Of a stretch of DNA of 64,000 nucleotides, positions 23,335-35,961 are shown piece by piece; the first letter of the stretch is position 1, and the number at the start of each line of letters is the position of its first letter. The stretch spans positions 3,514,031 through 3,578,030 of the forward strand of contig OX030958.1 in the NCBI GenBank assembly GCA_943735955.1. Direction: 5' to 3'. The DNA comes from Piscicola geometra (Eukaryota > Annelida > Clitellata > Hirudinida > Piscicolidae). The notes beneath the pieces are model-generated. The model was not told the DNA's origin and did no database searches. It saw only the letters and a list, made by a program, of their open reading frames with translations. The translations under genes were made by a program, and so were the position numbers.

Positions 23335-23605
23335 AAAAATAGTTATTAAAAATAGTTATTATAAATAGTTATTATAAATAGTTATTATAAATAGTTATTA
23401 AAAATAGTTATTAAAAATAGTTATTAAAAATAGTTATTAAAAATAGTTATTAAAAATAGTTATTAAAAATAGTTATTAAAAATAGTTATTAAAAATAGTT
23501 ATTAAAAATAGTTATTAAAAATAGTTATTAAAAATAGTTATTAAAAATAGTTATTAAAAATAGTTATTAAAAATAGTTATTTAAAATAGTTATTTAAATA
23601 GTTAT
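23335..23605 (+). repeat. 13-bp TAGTTATTAAAAA array inside the MULE
   Basis: About 20 tandem copies of TAGTTATTAAAAA, three of them with TATAAA. It lies just downstream of the transposase stop codon. Confidence 0.95.
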
Positions 23606-23853
23606 TTAAAAAAGTTATTTAATTTTTTTCATTATTAAAGCATGGTATAACCTGGCTAGATAGGGTTCTTCTTTGAGGTCGGCCCCATTAAAATAATAAT
23701 AAATCTAACCTAAATATGAAAGAATAATAAATCTAACCTAATTATGAAAGAATAATAAATCTAAATATAAATTAATAAATCTATACTAAATATAAGATAA
23801 TAAATCTATACTAAATATAAGATAATAAATCTATACTAAATATAAGATAATAA

Positions 23854-26800
23854 TTAATCTGGCCTAAATAATTTGGGCGAGCACACCTTCGTGCATATAA
23901 CTAGCAATCGCCTCGAGGTAATGATACCTTGACTGTACCTGTTCCAGGCCTCGAAGAGTTTCCCTTGTAAAGATTTATGGTCTGCGGACTGCTGCCTTTT
24001 CAGTTTACCATCCACGATATACCGGCACTGGTGCTTCAGAAGGCGTGCTTCTCCATATAAAAGGACAACCAGGTTGTAAAAAGGCAGACTCCTTTGTCTG
24101 GCCATTTTGTTGAGGCGATTGTGCCATCCCTCCAGATCATTATTCGTGCGAACTGATCGACCAAACACCGACCAGTTCTCGACCTTCCACACAGTGCCTT
24201 CCATCCAGGTACTGCGGAAGTAGTTCAGGCAGAGGGACACTCGTTCATTTGAGTTCCTCTCAACTATCTCATTGAACAATGACGGGGTCTCCCTCTCTGG
24301 AACCAACGGAAGGCAAAACGTCAGCCGAACAAGAGAGTACAGTCGGTGATTGCTAATATAGGCGCCTCTCAGCCCAAATTCTTTAATCTTTCGCCAAAGT
24401 GCTTGCCCGAAGTGAAAATAACAACCCTTAATAGCTACATTAGGAAAAACGCCTCTGAGGGCTTTCCAGAGGCCGACCTCAAAGTCAACTACAAAGGTCT
24501 CTAGTCGTTGGGTGTGGTCGACCCAGTCACACACCTTCTGCAGCACCTGTGGAATAACAATATAAATAGGGTTTGCAATTGATTAACGCACAATTAATCG
24601 AAAATATTGTTTAAACATTTTTAATAGGTAAAATGAACTAATAATAGGGAAGAAAGTAATAAAATAACTTAGATTGAGTTGTATAAACCATTTCACTGAT
24701 TGGGATATCGTTAAACGGTTTGTAACAATACCCCAATACCATACGACTCAATTTATAATTAATGGTAAATAAACGCCGCTAACGGAATCACGAAACATAC
24801 TTAAAATCTTTTTTAAAAAAGGTTGCTTCAAAGTTATTTGAAAAAAATTAAATTAAATGCAAATACTAATTAAGTTATAACAAAAATAAGCAAATTCTTA
24901 AAACTTACCAAAGTCTTTCAAAAAAGAAAAAAGACTATACAATTTTTAGAAATTTTTTTTTTTTTCATAGAAGGTGAAAGTTGAACCAAGGATTATAAAA
25001 AAAGTTATTAAGCTTGTAACATACAACCCCTGTAACATACAGCCCTGGTCTCTCCTACATGTTTTTCGTTCTACCGTTTGAAAAAATAAAGTAAAATGTA
25101 ATTTTATTTAAATATTTCGAGAAAAAAATAATGAATTATTTACCACTTCATAATCTTTAGATTTTCTTCTTGACATCAGAACGTATAAAAGTGGTGCCTG
25201 CTTGATCGCGTCATCAAACCTGAAGTGGTAAAAAACTAGATAATTAGAAATTGCAATCAATTCAATTAAATCAAATATTATAAAAGACGAAATTAGAAAA
25301 AATTCAGTTGCCATTTACCTCATGAAAGAGTGGATAGTGAAGAGCTGCACAAATGGTTTCCTGACGACCTTAAAGGTGCCGTCCAGGTACCAGGTCTTGC
25401 TCTTCTTGAGCCTCTTGAGGTTGCGGTCGGTGGCAAACAGATAGTGGACCTCGTTACCCACTGCCACATGCCCTCGGTAAAACGGCTCTTCCATTGCTCT
25501 TCTGAAAAAGCCTTCATCGACCTTAATAAAAAAAATGATATTTACAAAATGTCATTGATGACTCCTAGAGATTATTTAAATGTAAAAGTAACCTTACTTC
25601 AAAAGGAGTTTCACTTGGCTCTTTTGGAAACACCTGCCTTCGGTGGTAATAAGCGATTTGGCAGAGATTAGCTGCGCTAATCACTGCCGCTGTCGGCTGC
25701 TCCCCCAAAGGGAACTTCTGCGCCGCATCTCGGACGATGACTGGGGCAGTGTCCAGGAGCCGTTCCTGCGCAGCCGACTTGATCTGCATTATTGAAAAAA
25801 TTAATATAAACAACTTTAAAAAAAGTTTTATGAAATTACAATGGCAAATATTCATCTATTATTACCTCTTTCTTTTGACGAACAGTCGTCAGAAGACCCG
25901 GTTTGGCCGCATGTGAATGGAAAATTTCTCCCCTTTCAAATGCCATGCCCTTTTGTTTTACTGTTGCCGGACAAGCATTACCCTTTGGCCGAACACAGCA
26001 TCTCCACAGCACACCATACTGGTACCTTTAGTAGAGAAGGAAAGAAAACAAGTGATCAAAAAGGCCAAAATATGAAGCAGTTTATGAATTTTTGTTGTTG
26101 AAATTGTTTACTTTTTATTCGAAGAATCACAAACTTACTCAAAATTCTCCCCTTACTTTTTGCTGAAGGTGAAGGAATAGCCTTCATTGGACACTAGCAT
26201 GTCCGCTCCTCTTTGTGTGCCACCTTCCACCACTGTGTAGGTAGGTGGTTGGTCGGTCACACAATCCTCTTCATGCACACTTTCTGCACTCATGTCCCTT
26301 AAATATTTTAAAAAATTATTATTATAAATGTCATAAAAGATTTGGAAATCTGCTTAGGGTGCTGTTAAGTTAAAGCTGTTCATGTTTTGTAGCAATTTAC
26401 ATTAATTATTATCAAATTTACAATATTGACGATATGCAAAAAATATTTTATTTTGAGCGCTCTTGAATTTGAAGAAAGAGCGCTATAGAAATTTATTTGA
26501 TTAATTGATTGATATATTAGAAGTAATAAATAGCCAGATAAAAAATTATAGTAATAACTTATAAATTTCAATAATATAATGGATGACTCACGACTCCTCA
26601 TCAAGGAATCTTGCTTCCACCACACGGGATGGACCAGGAATAACCCTGCTCTCTTCCTCCTCTTCCTCTTCTTCATCCTCACTCCTAACAGATAGAAAAG
26701 TATTTTTAGTTGAATTTCAATAAAATCTGATCTTTATACTGAAGAATCAGAGTTAATAACTAACGACTCTTCTTCTTCCACCACACGGGATGGACCAGGA

Positions 26801-28474
26801 ATAACCCTGCTCTCCTCCTCCTCTTCCTCTTCTTCATCCTCACTCCTAATAGATAGAAAAGTAATTTTAGTTGAATTTCAATAAAATCTGATCTTTATAC
26901 TGAAGAATCAGAGTTAATAACTAACAACTCTTCTTCTTCCACCACACGGGATGGACCAGGAATAACCCTGCTCTCCTCCTCCTCTTCCTCTTCTTCATCC
27001 TCACTCCTAATAGATAGAAAAGTAATTTTAGTTGAATTTCAATAAAATCTGATCTTTATACTGAAGAATCAGAGTTAATAACTAACGACTCTTCTTCTTC
27101 CACCACACGGGATGGACCAGGAATAACCCTGCTCTCCTCCTCCTTTTCCTCTTCTTCATCCTCACTCCTAATAGATAGAAAAGTAATTTTAGTTGAATTT
27201 CAATAAAATCTGATCTTTATACTGAAGAATCAGAGTTAATAACTAACAACTCTTCTTCTTCCACCACACGGGATGGACCAGGAATAACCCTGCTCTCCTC
27301 CTCCTCTTCCTCTTCTTCATCCTCACTCCTAATAGATAGAAAAGTAATTTTAGTTGAATTTCAATAAAATCTGATCTTTATACTGAAGAATCAGAGTTAA
27401 TAACTAACGACTCTTCTTCTTCCACCACACGGGATGGACCAGGAATAACCCTGCTCTCCTCCTCCTCTTCCTCGTCTTCATCCTCGTCACTTATGATACT
27501 GAAAAAAAAAGCGAGTTAGGTGAGGAATCAGTTTTGCAAAAAAGCGAGTTAGGTTGAGTCAGTTTAGCAAAAGAGCGAGTTAGGTTGAGTCAGTTTTGCA
27601 AAAGAGCGAGTTAGGCTGAGTCAGTTTTGCAAAAGAGCGAGTTAGGTTGAGTCAGTTTTGCAAAAGAGCGAGTTAGGCTGAGTCAGTTTTGCAAAAGAGC
27701 GAGTTAGGTTGAGTCAGTTTTGCAAAAGAGCGAGTTAGGCTGAGTCAGTTTTGCAAAAGAGCGAGTTAGGCTGAGTCAGTTTTGCAAAAGAGCGAGTTAG
27801 GTTGAGTCAGTTTAGCAAAAGAGCGAGTTAGGTGAGGAATCAGTTTTGCAAAAGAGCGAGTTAGGTTGAGTCAGTTTTGCAAAAAAGCGAGTTGGGTGAG
27901 GAATCAGTTTTGCAAAAGAGCGAGTTAGGTGAGGAGTCAGTTTAGCAAAAGAGCGAGTTAGGCTGAGTCAGTTTTGCAAAAGACGAGTTAGGTTGAGTCA
28001 GTTTTGCAAAAAAGCGAGTTAGGTGAGGAATCAGTTTTGCAAAAAAGCGAGTTAGGTGAGGAATCAGTTTTGCAAAAAAGCGAGTTAGGTGAGGAATCAG
28101 TTTTGCAAAAAAGCGAGTTAGGTGAGGAGTCAGTTTTGCAAAAGAGCGAGTTAGGTGAAGTCAGTTTTGCACAAGGAAAAATTGAATAAACAATAAATGA
28201 AAGGTAATTGATATAAATATATTACTCACATTGGTTTTTCTGCACAGCTTGTGCAGATGAAGTGCAGTTTGGCTAATCCTTTAACTGCTTTGTTATATAA
28301 TTGTCTTGTTATACCTGTGTGGCCACAACTTAAGTGTTGCCAGCCTTCACAGGCGTCACAGCTAACGGCGATCGCCTTGCTGGAAACCACCTTCTTACAC
28401 CAAATACATAGAGACATTTTTTCAAAGTGAATACAAAATCGCAAAACTCGAAGAGACTGAACACAACTGGTCAT
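23854..28474 (-). CDS. MULE transposase with PHD-like and FLYWCH zinc fingers
   Basis: Thirteen exons in coding order: 28230-28474, 27409-27498, 27248-27328, 27087-27167, 26926-27006, 26765-26845, 26592-26684, 26157-26297, 25866-26025, 25598-25783, 25319-25521, 25144-25219, 23854-24546. All joins are GT-AG and in phase, giving 736 codons plus stop. Exon 1: a C4HC3-like finger (CIWC...CDACEGWQHLSC...CTSC), with an alternative start at MSLCIWC. Exons 2-7: acidic linkers DEEEEEEESRVIPGPSRVVEE. Exons 8-9: FLYWCH finger (SKKYQYGVLWRCCVRPKG ... CPATV ... HSH). Exons 11-13: MULE domain with first Asp in WYLDGTFKVV, LLYVLMSRRK, second Asp in FVVDFEVG, GCYFHFGQALWR, and probable catalytic Glu in NNDLEGWHNRLN. 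It should cut and reinsert the element by a DDE mechanism. It looks intact; expression is unknown. Confidence 0.92.
26592..27498 (-). repeat. Sixfold tandem duplication of a coding exon (161-bp unit)
   Basis: Six copies of an exon with flanking intron, at about 161-base spacing. The middle four are 81-base exons of identical phase (1+78+2), each adding 27 residues; the first copy is 90 bases and the last 93, also in phase. Each has acceptor CTATTAG and donor GTTAGT (GTGAGT in the last). Any number of copies could be included or skipped without breaking the frame. Confidence 0.93.
27510..28175 (+). repeat. 31-bp GCGAGTTAGG minisatellite in transposase intron 1
   Basis: About 21 copies of a 31-base unit: GCGAGTTAGGTTGAGTCAGT followed by TTTGCAAAAGA. 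A variant has GTGAGGAATCAG in place of TTGAGTCAG. It fills most of the intron between the zinc-finger exon and the first acidic exon. Confidence 0.95.
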
Positions 28475-28664
28475 TTCTGTTAAATAGACAATTTCTTCAG
28501 AGTTTGATTGGCAAACTCATTTTGCAAATACACACTTTTTAGTGGCTAGTTCCTCCAATGGGCGGGTTGGGGCTAACTACATATTTTGCTGATACACACT
28601 GACCCCTATTGTGATAACCATAAACTGACACTAGGTTGATTGAAGGGAATTTAAACACAGCCTA

Positions 28665-29477
<813 letters not shown>

Positions 29478-29485
29478 TGTCGTAG
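29478..29485 (+). other. Candidate target-site duplication, right copy
   Basis: TGTCGTAG, identical to 20255-20262, just outside the right end of the MULE. Confidence 0.6.
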
Positions 29486-29822
29486 TATGAAATATTTATT
29501 TTCACACTTAATATCATTGTTTTGCAATATAATTATTTAAAGTTGAAAAAAATAAAAATAAAACTGTTGAATGTGAAAAATGTCAAAGTAACCATAGTTT
29601 TTTAATTTGAGATTTTGAACATTTTTTAAATATTAATTTTTAAAATAATTATTATAATAAATTTTTCATAGTTACGTATGTGACTTTTTTACCAAATACT
29701 TGATACAAATTGTTGTTTGTCAGCTGGCTAAACCGTTTTTCGTTTACAGATTGACAATCATCCAGACAATTTAACAGTTTCACAAGCAACAAATATTACG
29801 TTTCGACAGTAAAAAAATCGAT
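29486..29822 (+). promoter_or_regulatory. FAM8A1 upstream region
   Basis: AT-rich sequence between the MULE right end and the FAM8A1 ATG. It should hold the FAM8A1 promoter, or its proximal part if the MULE split a shared divergent promoter. No specific element is assigned. A CAG at 29748-29750 could be the acceptor of a 5' untranslated exon. Confidence 0.4.
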
Positions 29823-31521
29823 ATGACTTCAGTGAAAGAGCCATGCGGTTTAAAAGAGACAGAACTTAAATCTTCGTCTAAGATAGAAACAGATGATTTA
29901 AAAGCTGATGACAAAAGTCAGGGAAAGCAAGCTGTGATGAGCGCAAGCGAGTATGCAGAAAGTTTTCGCTGTTGGTTGCATCAGCAGCAGTGCATCCAGC
30001 AGATGAACATGGCCTCTTACCAATTCCTCTACAACCTCCATCTTCTCGCCACCAACAACTATTTCAACCATCTCAGATCCCTCCAACAAACCACAGTGCC
30101 CGCTCCCAGTGCAGCCTATTCCAATGCCATTCCTCAAAGACCAGAAGTAGCTGGAGGTAAGACTAACAATTAAATCTTCATTTCATTCACTCCCTATTTA
30201 ATCATTCGTGATGCGGATGATGATGATGCTCTAATCATTCTACTTGATCATTTTTATCTCATAGATAAACCAAATGTTAAAAAGATATTTTCTCCAGGCA
30301 GGGAATGCAGGATCCCAGCATTATGGGAGAGGCTGATGGCAGAGTTGATCGACTTCCTCCTCCTCTTCATCCTCAAACTCGGCATCACCCTTTTCATCCT
30401 CGACAACACCACTCTATTGTGAGTTTGTCTGTGTTGTCTATGCTTTAAGGTTGCATCTAAACATCGCTTCACTTTTCTCTCACTTTTCAACCCGTGTCTA
30501 TTACCAATTCACCACCTTTCTATCTACTCACCACCCACCATGCACCCTCTTATCCCACCATACACCCACCCATCACCCTGTACCCATCCACCACCCACCA
30601 TCTACTCCTCCCCCATTCCACCTTCCCACCCACTTTAACCCATCCCTCATGCCAGGGGTCCTCTGGAGAGTGACATGGAGAGATTGTTGACGGTCAAGTG
30701 GTCGTCAGAGAACGCCGTCAAGATCCTGCCACACATGCTTGCCCTCGAGTTCGTCAATAGGGTCTTCATCAGCGTCTTCGAGGTGCTTGTGGCATCATCA
30801 TCATCATCATCATTGTCGTCATTGTCACTATTTTCTTCGTCGTCACCATCATCATCACCACTGCTATCTTGTTTTATATAATACAGGCCTTGTGGGGTTT
30901 GGCGCTTTTCCACTCATCAAATCAATTAAACTTTGTACATCATCATCATCATCATCATCGTCAACTTCATCTCATTTTGTATAACACAAGCCTCAATCAA
31001 TTTTCTCTGCCACTCATCAAACCAAGTCAAACCACCCACCCGGCCCAAAGGCTATGAGCATACGCCAGGGCACCAGGGGCTGTGTGGGCGGTTCGACACC
31101 GGGCAAGCGCTTGATGGGGCTGAGGGTGGTCTATTGCGAGAGGATCGTGACGCTGCCTTTGTCGCCTGACAAGGTGCTTGTCGTTCCCGCCACTGACCTG
31201 CTGTTCGCCAGGTGAGTGAGTCGGAAGGTTCATGAGGTGGAAGTATCACTACAGCAGGAACATCATTATCGTAGTAACTAACACTGTTACAGTAGCAGCC
31301 ATTACAATCTCTGTATTTTTTCTTATCACCACCACCACCACCACCACCACGACAACCACAGGGCTCTGGTGCGTTCACTCTTCAAGAACTTCTCGTTCAT
31401 CATCCTTCCGGTCTTCCTGACGTCGATCCTCTTCGAGCACAACAGGTCCCTGTACGACCTGCTCGCCTCCTCCGTCGTCGTCTTTGTGGGCGTCGAGTTC
31501 GCACCCAACTTCAGGGCGTGA
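29823..31521 (+). CDS. FAM8A1: FAM8A1-type RDD-domain ER membrane protein
   Basis: In vertebrates FAM8A1 is an ER membrane protein that helps assemble the HRD1 ubiquitin-ligase complex in ER-associated degradation. Exons: 29823-30156, 30298-30418, 30656-30782, 31051-31211, 31362-31521, in phase, 300 codons plus stop. Exon 1 is hydrophilic and has the conserved SASEYAESFRCWLHQQ segment. Exons 2-5 form the RDD domain: RIPALWERLMAELIDFLLLF (first membrane span with the Arg/Asp signature), LLTVKWSSENAVKILPHMLA, STPGKRLMGLRVVYCE, then LVRSLFKNFSFIILPVFLTS and FEHNRSLYDLLASSVVV. The order and spacing match the family. It is transcribed away from TMEM68, with the MULE between them. Confidence 0.92.
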
Positions 31522-31689
31522 GGCACTCTCCATCTTCATCGCCCTTTGTTTATGAGTTTGTTTCTCATCATCGTCGTCGTCATCATCATCATCAACTTTT
31601 TGATTAGTTTTTTTCACGTATCATCCTAATAATAGTTGAGGACTTGAATGAATTTCTTATTGTTATTATTTTATAAATTTCTTATTATT

Positions 31690-31695
31690 AATAAA
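31690..31695 (+). terminator. Possible FAM8A1 polyadenylation signal
   Basis: AATAAA about 170 bases after the stop codon, in AT-rich DNA. It may be fortuitous. Confidence 0.35.
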
Positions 31696-33170
31696 ATATT
31701 ATCAATAATTAAATAAGCATATTTTCAGTTAGTGTACCTCAATTCATATTACGTCTACTTTTATAGAATTCTTTTTAGACCATTTACAGCCCCACTTATG
31801 CCATTCCGGCTATTGTCTGACCTTTAAGTCTTGCGTTATTTAATTAGGATTATTCAATCGATTATTTCTTAATAATGTTTTAGTGGCCATCCAGCAGACA
31901 CGAACAAAAGACACAAACCATAGAGAGATTTCTCTGCAAGCTTTAATTTTTTTTGGGACTCGGTTATATTTTGTTGAGTCTATTGCATCTGTGTGTTGAC
32001 ATTTAATCTAATTTAATAATCTACGTTTGAGATGATTCCACAAGGCCCCCCACTTGCTTACTCAACTATCAGGGTGCTCTGGGTGGCTGTACGGGAGGTG
32101 GATGATAATGAGGGTGCTTCAGTAAGGCACAGACAGCTTTGGCCCACCTAAGCTCAGTCACATCTCTCATAATCACATCGCGTTATAATCAAATAATTTG
32201 ATTCAAATTTGATTAAAGCAATGCACCCTGTAGATGTAGATCACTAAGGTAAAGCCTTTGGCGGTTAAAAGCATTGAAAGCGACTGGCGTGGACGGGTCA
32301 TTCCAGATCGTCTGGTTTCCACTTTTCGGAAATGCATAATGGAGAATTATTGGTTTAATCATACGAAAATATTGGTCTCTGCGAAGAATCGACTGCAGCA
32401 GTGGGCGGTTGAATCCAGTTGTTCGTGCTGAAATCGAGAGTAGAAACTGGTGGTTGTGCGTCTTGCAAAGCGTGAAAATAAATTAATTAATTAAAGCGAA
32501 TATACCTAGTAAGGAATCATATTAAAACTGGTCCAGCTAATCATGTAAACGTACAAATTCTAACGCGTCAATCGTCAATGTCGTTTTTATAATCAGAATT
32601 AGTATTCATACAAAAGTGAACATTTCCGCGTGGAATACAAAAATACCGCAGAAGTCGCCAACACATCATCATCATCATCATCATCCTCATCATCAATGCA
32701 CAAGATACTTTAAAATATGTCAGAAGTCAAAATATGACTCTGACAAAGTTTGCGACAAAATATATGCAACTCTAATGCAACTGCCTATGGACTGATGAAG
32801 TGTCGAGACATTTAGAGCTGTACAATTTGACTTGAAAGGTGCTTCAGCCTAAATGCTTGAGGAATAACATTAATCATAGTGAAAGATTGAGATGACTAAA
32901 TGGCATTTAATGCGCCTAAATAATGAATAGAATAAATTATAAAGAACCTTAGCAAATGTATCAACGCTCTAGAATGATTAATTGTGGATGCAACTATTGC
33001 ACAGAGGAATTGGTCGCTTTAAAAGATATTTTTGTTAAACTTTAATGCTTTAATATCAATTTTATAACTTAAATAGGTTTATAAATTAATTGGTGGGTAG
33101 TCGCTTGAAGATTAATAATGAAGATGTAATACCTTAGCCTATTAGTGTATAAATGGAGATGCTTACAGTG

Positions 33171-33330
33171 GTGGTAGTAGTAATAATAGTAGTAGTAGTA
33201 TTAGAAGTAGTAGTATTAGTAGTAGTAGTATTAGTAGTAGTAGTAGTAGTAGTAGTAGTAGCAATAGTAGTAGTAGTAGTATGAGTAGTAGCAGTATTAG
33301 TAATAGTATTAGTAGTAACAATATTAGTGG
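33171..33330 (+). repeat. Interrupted (TAG)n microsatellite
   Basis: TAG units with ATT, AAC and AGC interruptions, like the microsatellite part of the MULE ends but without the 16-base TTTCGGC units or the internal marker. It may be an independent microsatellite. Confidence 0.85.
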
Positions 33331-33895
33331 TAGTTTGGGAATGAGTGTTTGAAAGAAATTAATGAAATGGAAGTGGTCTTGGAAAAAGGTTTTTATATTC
33401 TTAATCTGACACCACGAGCTAATGAATATTCAATAGAAATTAATAATTTGGATAATCAACTCATAGAAAACACCATACATGGGCAGCCTTCAAATACTGC
33501 AGCTTGTTCGTAAAACAATTAAATGCCTTCAACTTCCACCTCCCACGCCAGAGCTATGAAGCCTACAACACTGTGAAATTGCCATTTTTCACCACAAAAT
33601 ATGCCCAAAAACTTACAGCACCCCCCCCCCCCCACATCAATGCAACTTACACACGCAACCAACACATGTATGGGCGTTGCTAGGTTACTGAAAGATTGCA
33701 ATGCAACTCGACAACATACCGCCTACCACACCACGCCCACTTACCCTTTTGACCTAAACAACTTCTCCCACACTCATCTAAAACCCCTTCACACTAAGTC
33801 CATACAAAAACTATACTGAATAGTCTGTACGCATACACACCACCATACACTAAACAACACACCAATCTACCCCACCCTCAATCCCCATCCTTCCA

Positions 33896-34187
33896 TCACA
33901 CATTATTCATCCTATCCTCTAGCACGGCGGGTGCATAATCGACCACATCGGAACAACCCGCCCCCATCACCGCAGTCGCCGGCAGGTTGTTGCGTTGCCT
34001 TACCGCTTGGTCGAGACTGGAGACGAGCGCGTCTTGGCTGCAATCGCCCGGTGCGCCTGGCTCGTTTTTGCGAGCGCAACAGGTGTCCTCGTGGCACTTC
34101 TTGTCAGGCCCGCACTCTAAGAGACAGTCTTCGGTAGAGAGGAGTTCTTCGTACTGTTTGTGTGAGTGTGTGGGTGTGAGTGTGTGT

Positions 34188-34221
<34 letters not shown>

Positions 34222-34539
34222 GTGTGTTTGTGAGTGTGTGTTTGTGAGTGTGTGTGTTTGTGAGTGTGTGTGTGTATGTGAGTGCGGAGTGTACGTCGTG
34301 ACGTATGGCACATGGGTATCGCAAGTATGGGTGCGTGAATTATGCGTGAGGTATGAACTTGAATATGATAAAATATTTTATTGTGTGTATTGTATTTTAT
34401 GAACTCAAAAAGTGTGTGTGAGGAACATTAGTATTTACATGAGGTAGGCACGTAATCAAAAGCATACGTGATGGTAAGAAATGTGCGTGCAAAATGAACG
34501 CGTGCGTGCATGTGATGGACGTGGAAAAGAGTTTAAATG

Positions 34540-34624
<85 letters not shown>

Positions 34625-35863
34625 CACACGCACGCACACACACACCTCGACAAACTCGGGCTGGATGGTGGTCGAGTGGATGCCCTCGTCGTGGAAGAAG
34701 GCCTTCACCTGCTCAGCCACCAGCATGTAGTCGCGCAGGTTCTGACATCTGTGTGGTGGTGATGATGATGATGTTGGTTACGGTGGTGGTGATGATGATG
34801 ATGATGTTGGTTATGTTGGGGGCGATAATGATGATGGTGGCGATGAAGATGGTGATGATGATGATGATAGCAAACCTTATGTGTGCAGAAGCGATGATGC
34901 GATTTCCCGCCAACTGCCAGACATGGAATTCATGCACTGCTAATACTCCATTCACCTGTGTGTGTGTGTGTATTTGTGTGTGTTTGTGTGTGTGTGTGTA
35001 TTTGTGTGTGTTTGTGTGTGTGTGTGTGTGTATTTGTGTGTGTGTGTGTGTATTTGTGTGTGTGTCTATGTGTGTTTTTTAAAAAGTGGAATGCGAGAAG
35101 TGAATGGCAGACGAACACTCTGTAATAGCTTTTCTTTAAGGGCTGCCACTTGTATGTGAGTCGGAACGGTTTGAAGAAGGATCAGTGATGACTCTTTCAC
35201 TGTGTGTGTGTGTGTGTGTGTGTTTAAGTGTGTGTGTATGTGTGTTTGTATGCATGTGTTCATATGTGTATGCTTGCGTGTGAAGTATTTGTAAGATGAA
35301 TGGTTTAATAGAGGAATGGCATGGATAGAATGGAAACAGACTGAGGGGGATGGTGGTGGTGAGGACGATGACGACCAGGAGGATGCTGCAGAGACAAGGG
35401 AGATGAGATTCATTCTTTATCGCTTCAACGTGCATTTTCATGCACTCATGCATCCTTCCATCCACTTACGCAGTTACTGACCTATAATTCCTTCAACTGA
35501 CTGACCTACTTAACCACTTACTGACTCCCCCCCCACTGACTGACCCACCAAGTTACCCATTGGCTCAAAAATCCACTAACCTCCATCCACCCAATCACCC
35601 ACCCATCTACCCACTCACCCACCCATCTACCTACCCACCCACCCATCTACCCACTTACCCATCTACCTACTCACCCACCCATCTACCCACTTACCCACCC
35701 ATCTACCTACCCACCCACCCACCCACATACCCACCCACCTGAGCACGGGGTCCACATAGTACTTCCATTCACCCTCGCAGAAGATGATCACCAATGCACT
35801 AATTATCACCACCACAGACCCTTTATAAGGAACATCATCATCATCGTCATCATCATCAGCATC

Positions 35864-35910
<47 letters not shown>

Positions 35911-35914
35911 GGTC

Positions 35915-35961
<47 letters not shown>

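Larger units (their letters stand above)
31522..33895. other. Intergenic, no gene seen
   Basis: AT-rich with no coding signal that I trust. 32663-32690 is (ATC)n. 31880-32500 has higher complexity than its flanks (for example GGACGGGTCATTCCAGATCG) and could be an old transposon piece, but it matches nothing else in the window. 33171-33330 is interrupted (TAG)n. A run of about 12 C lies near 33625. 33640-33895 is A/C-rich. Confidence 0.5.

Noticed and set aside
25841..26101. Plus-strand 86-codon ORF (MANIHLLLPLSF...)
   Set aside because: It is antisense to the FLYWCH exon of the transposase, whose minus-strand reading matches a known domain.
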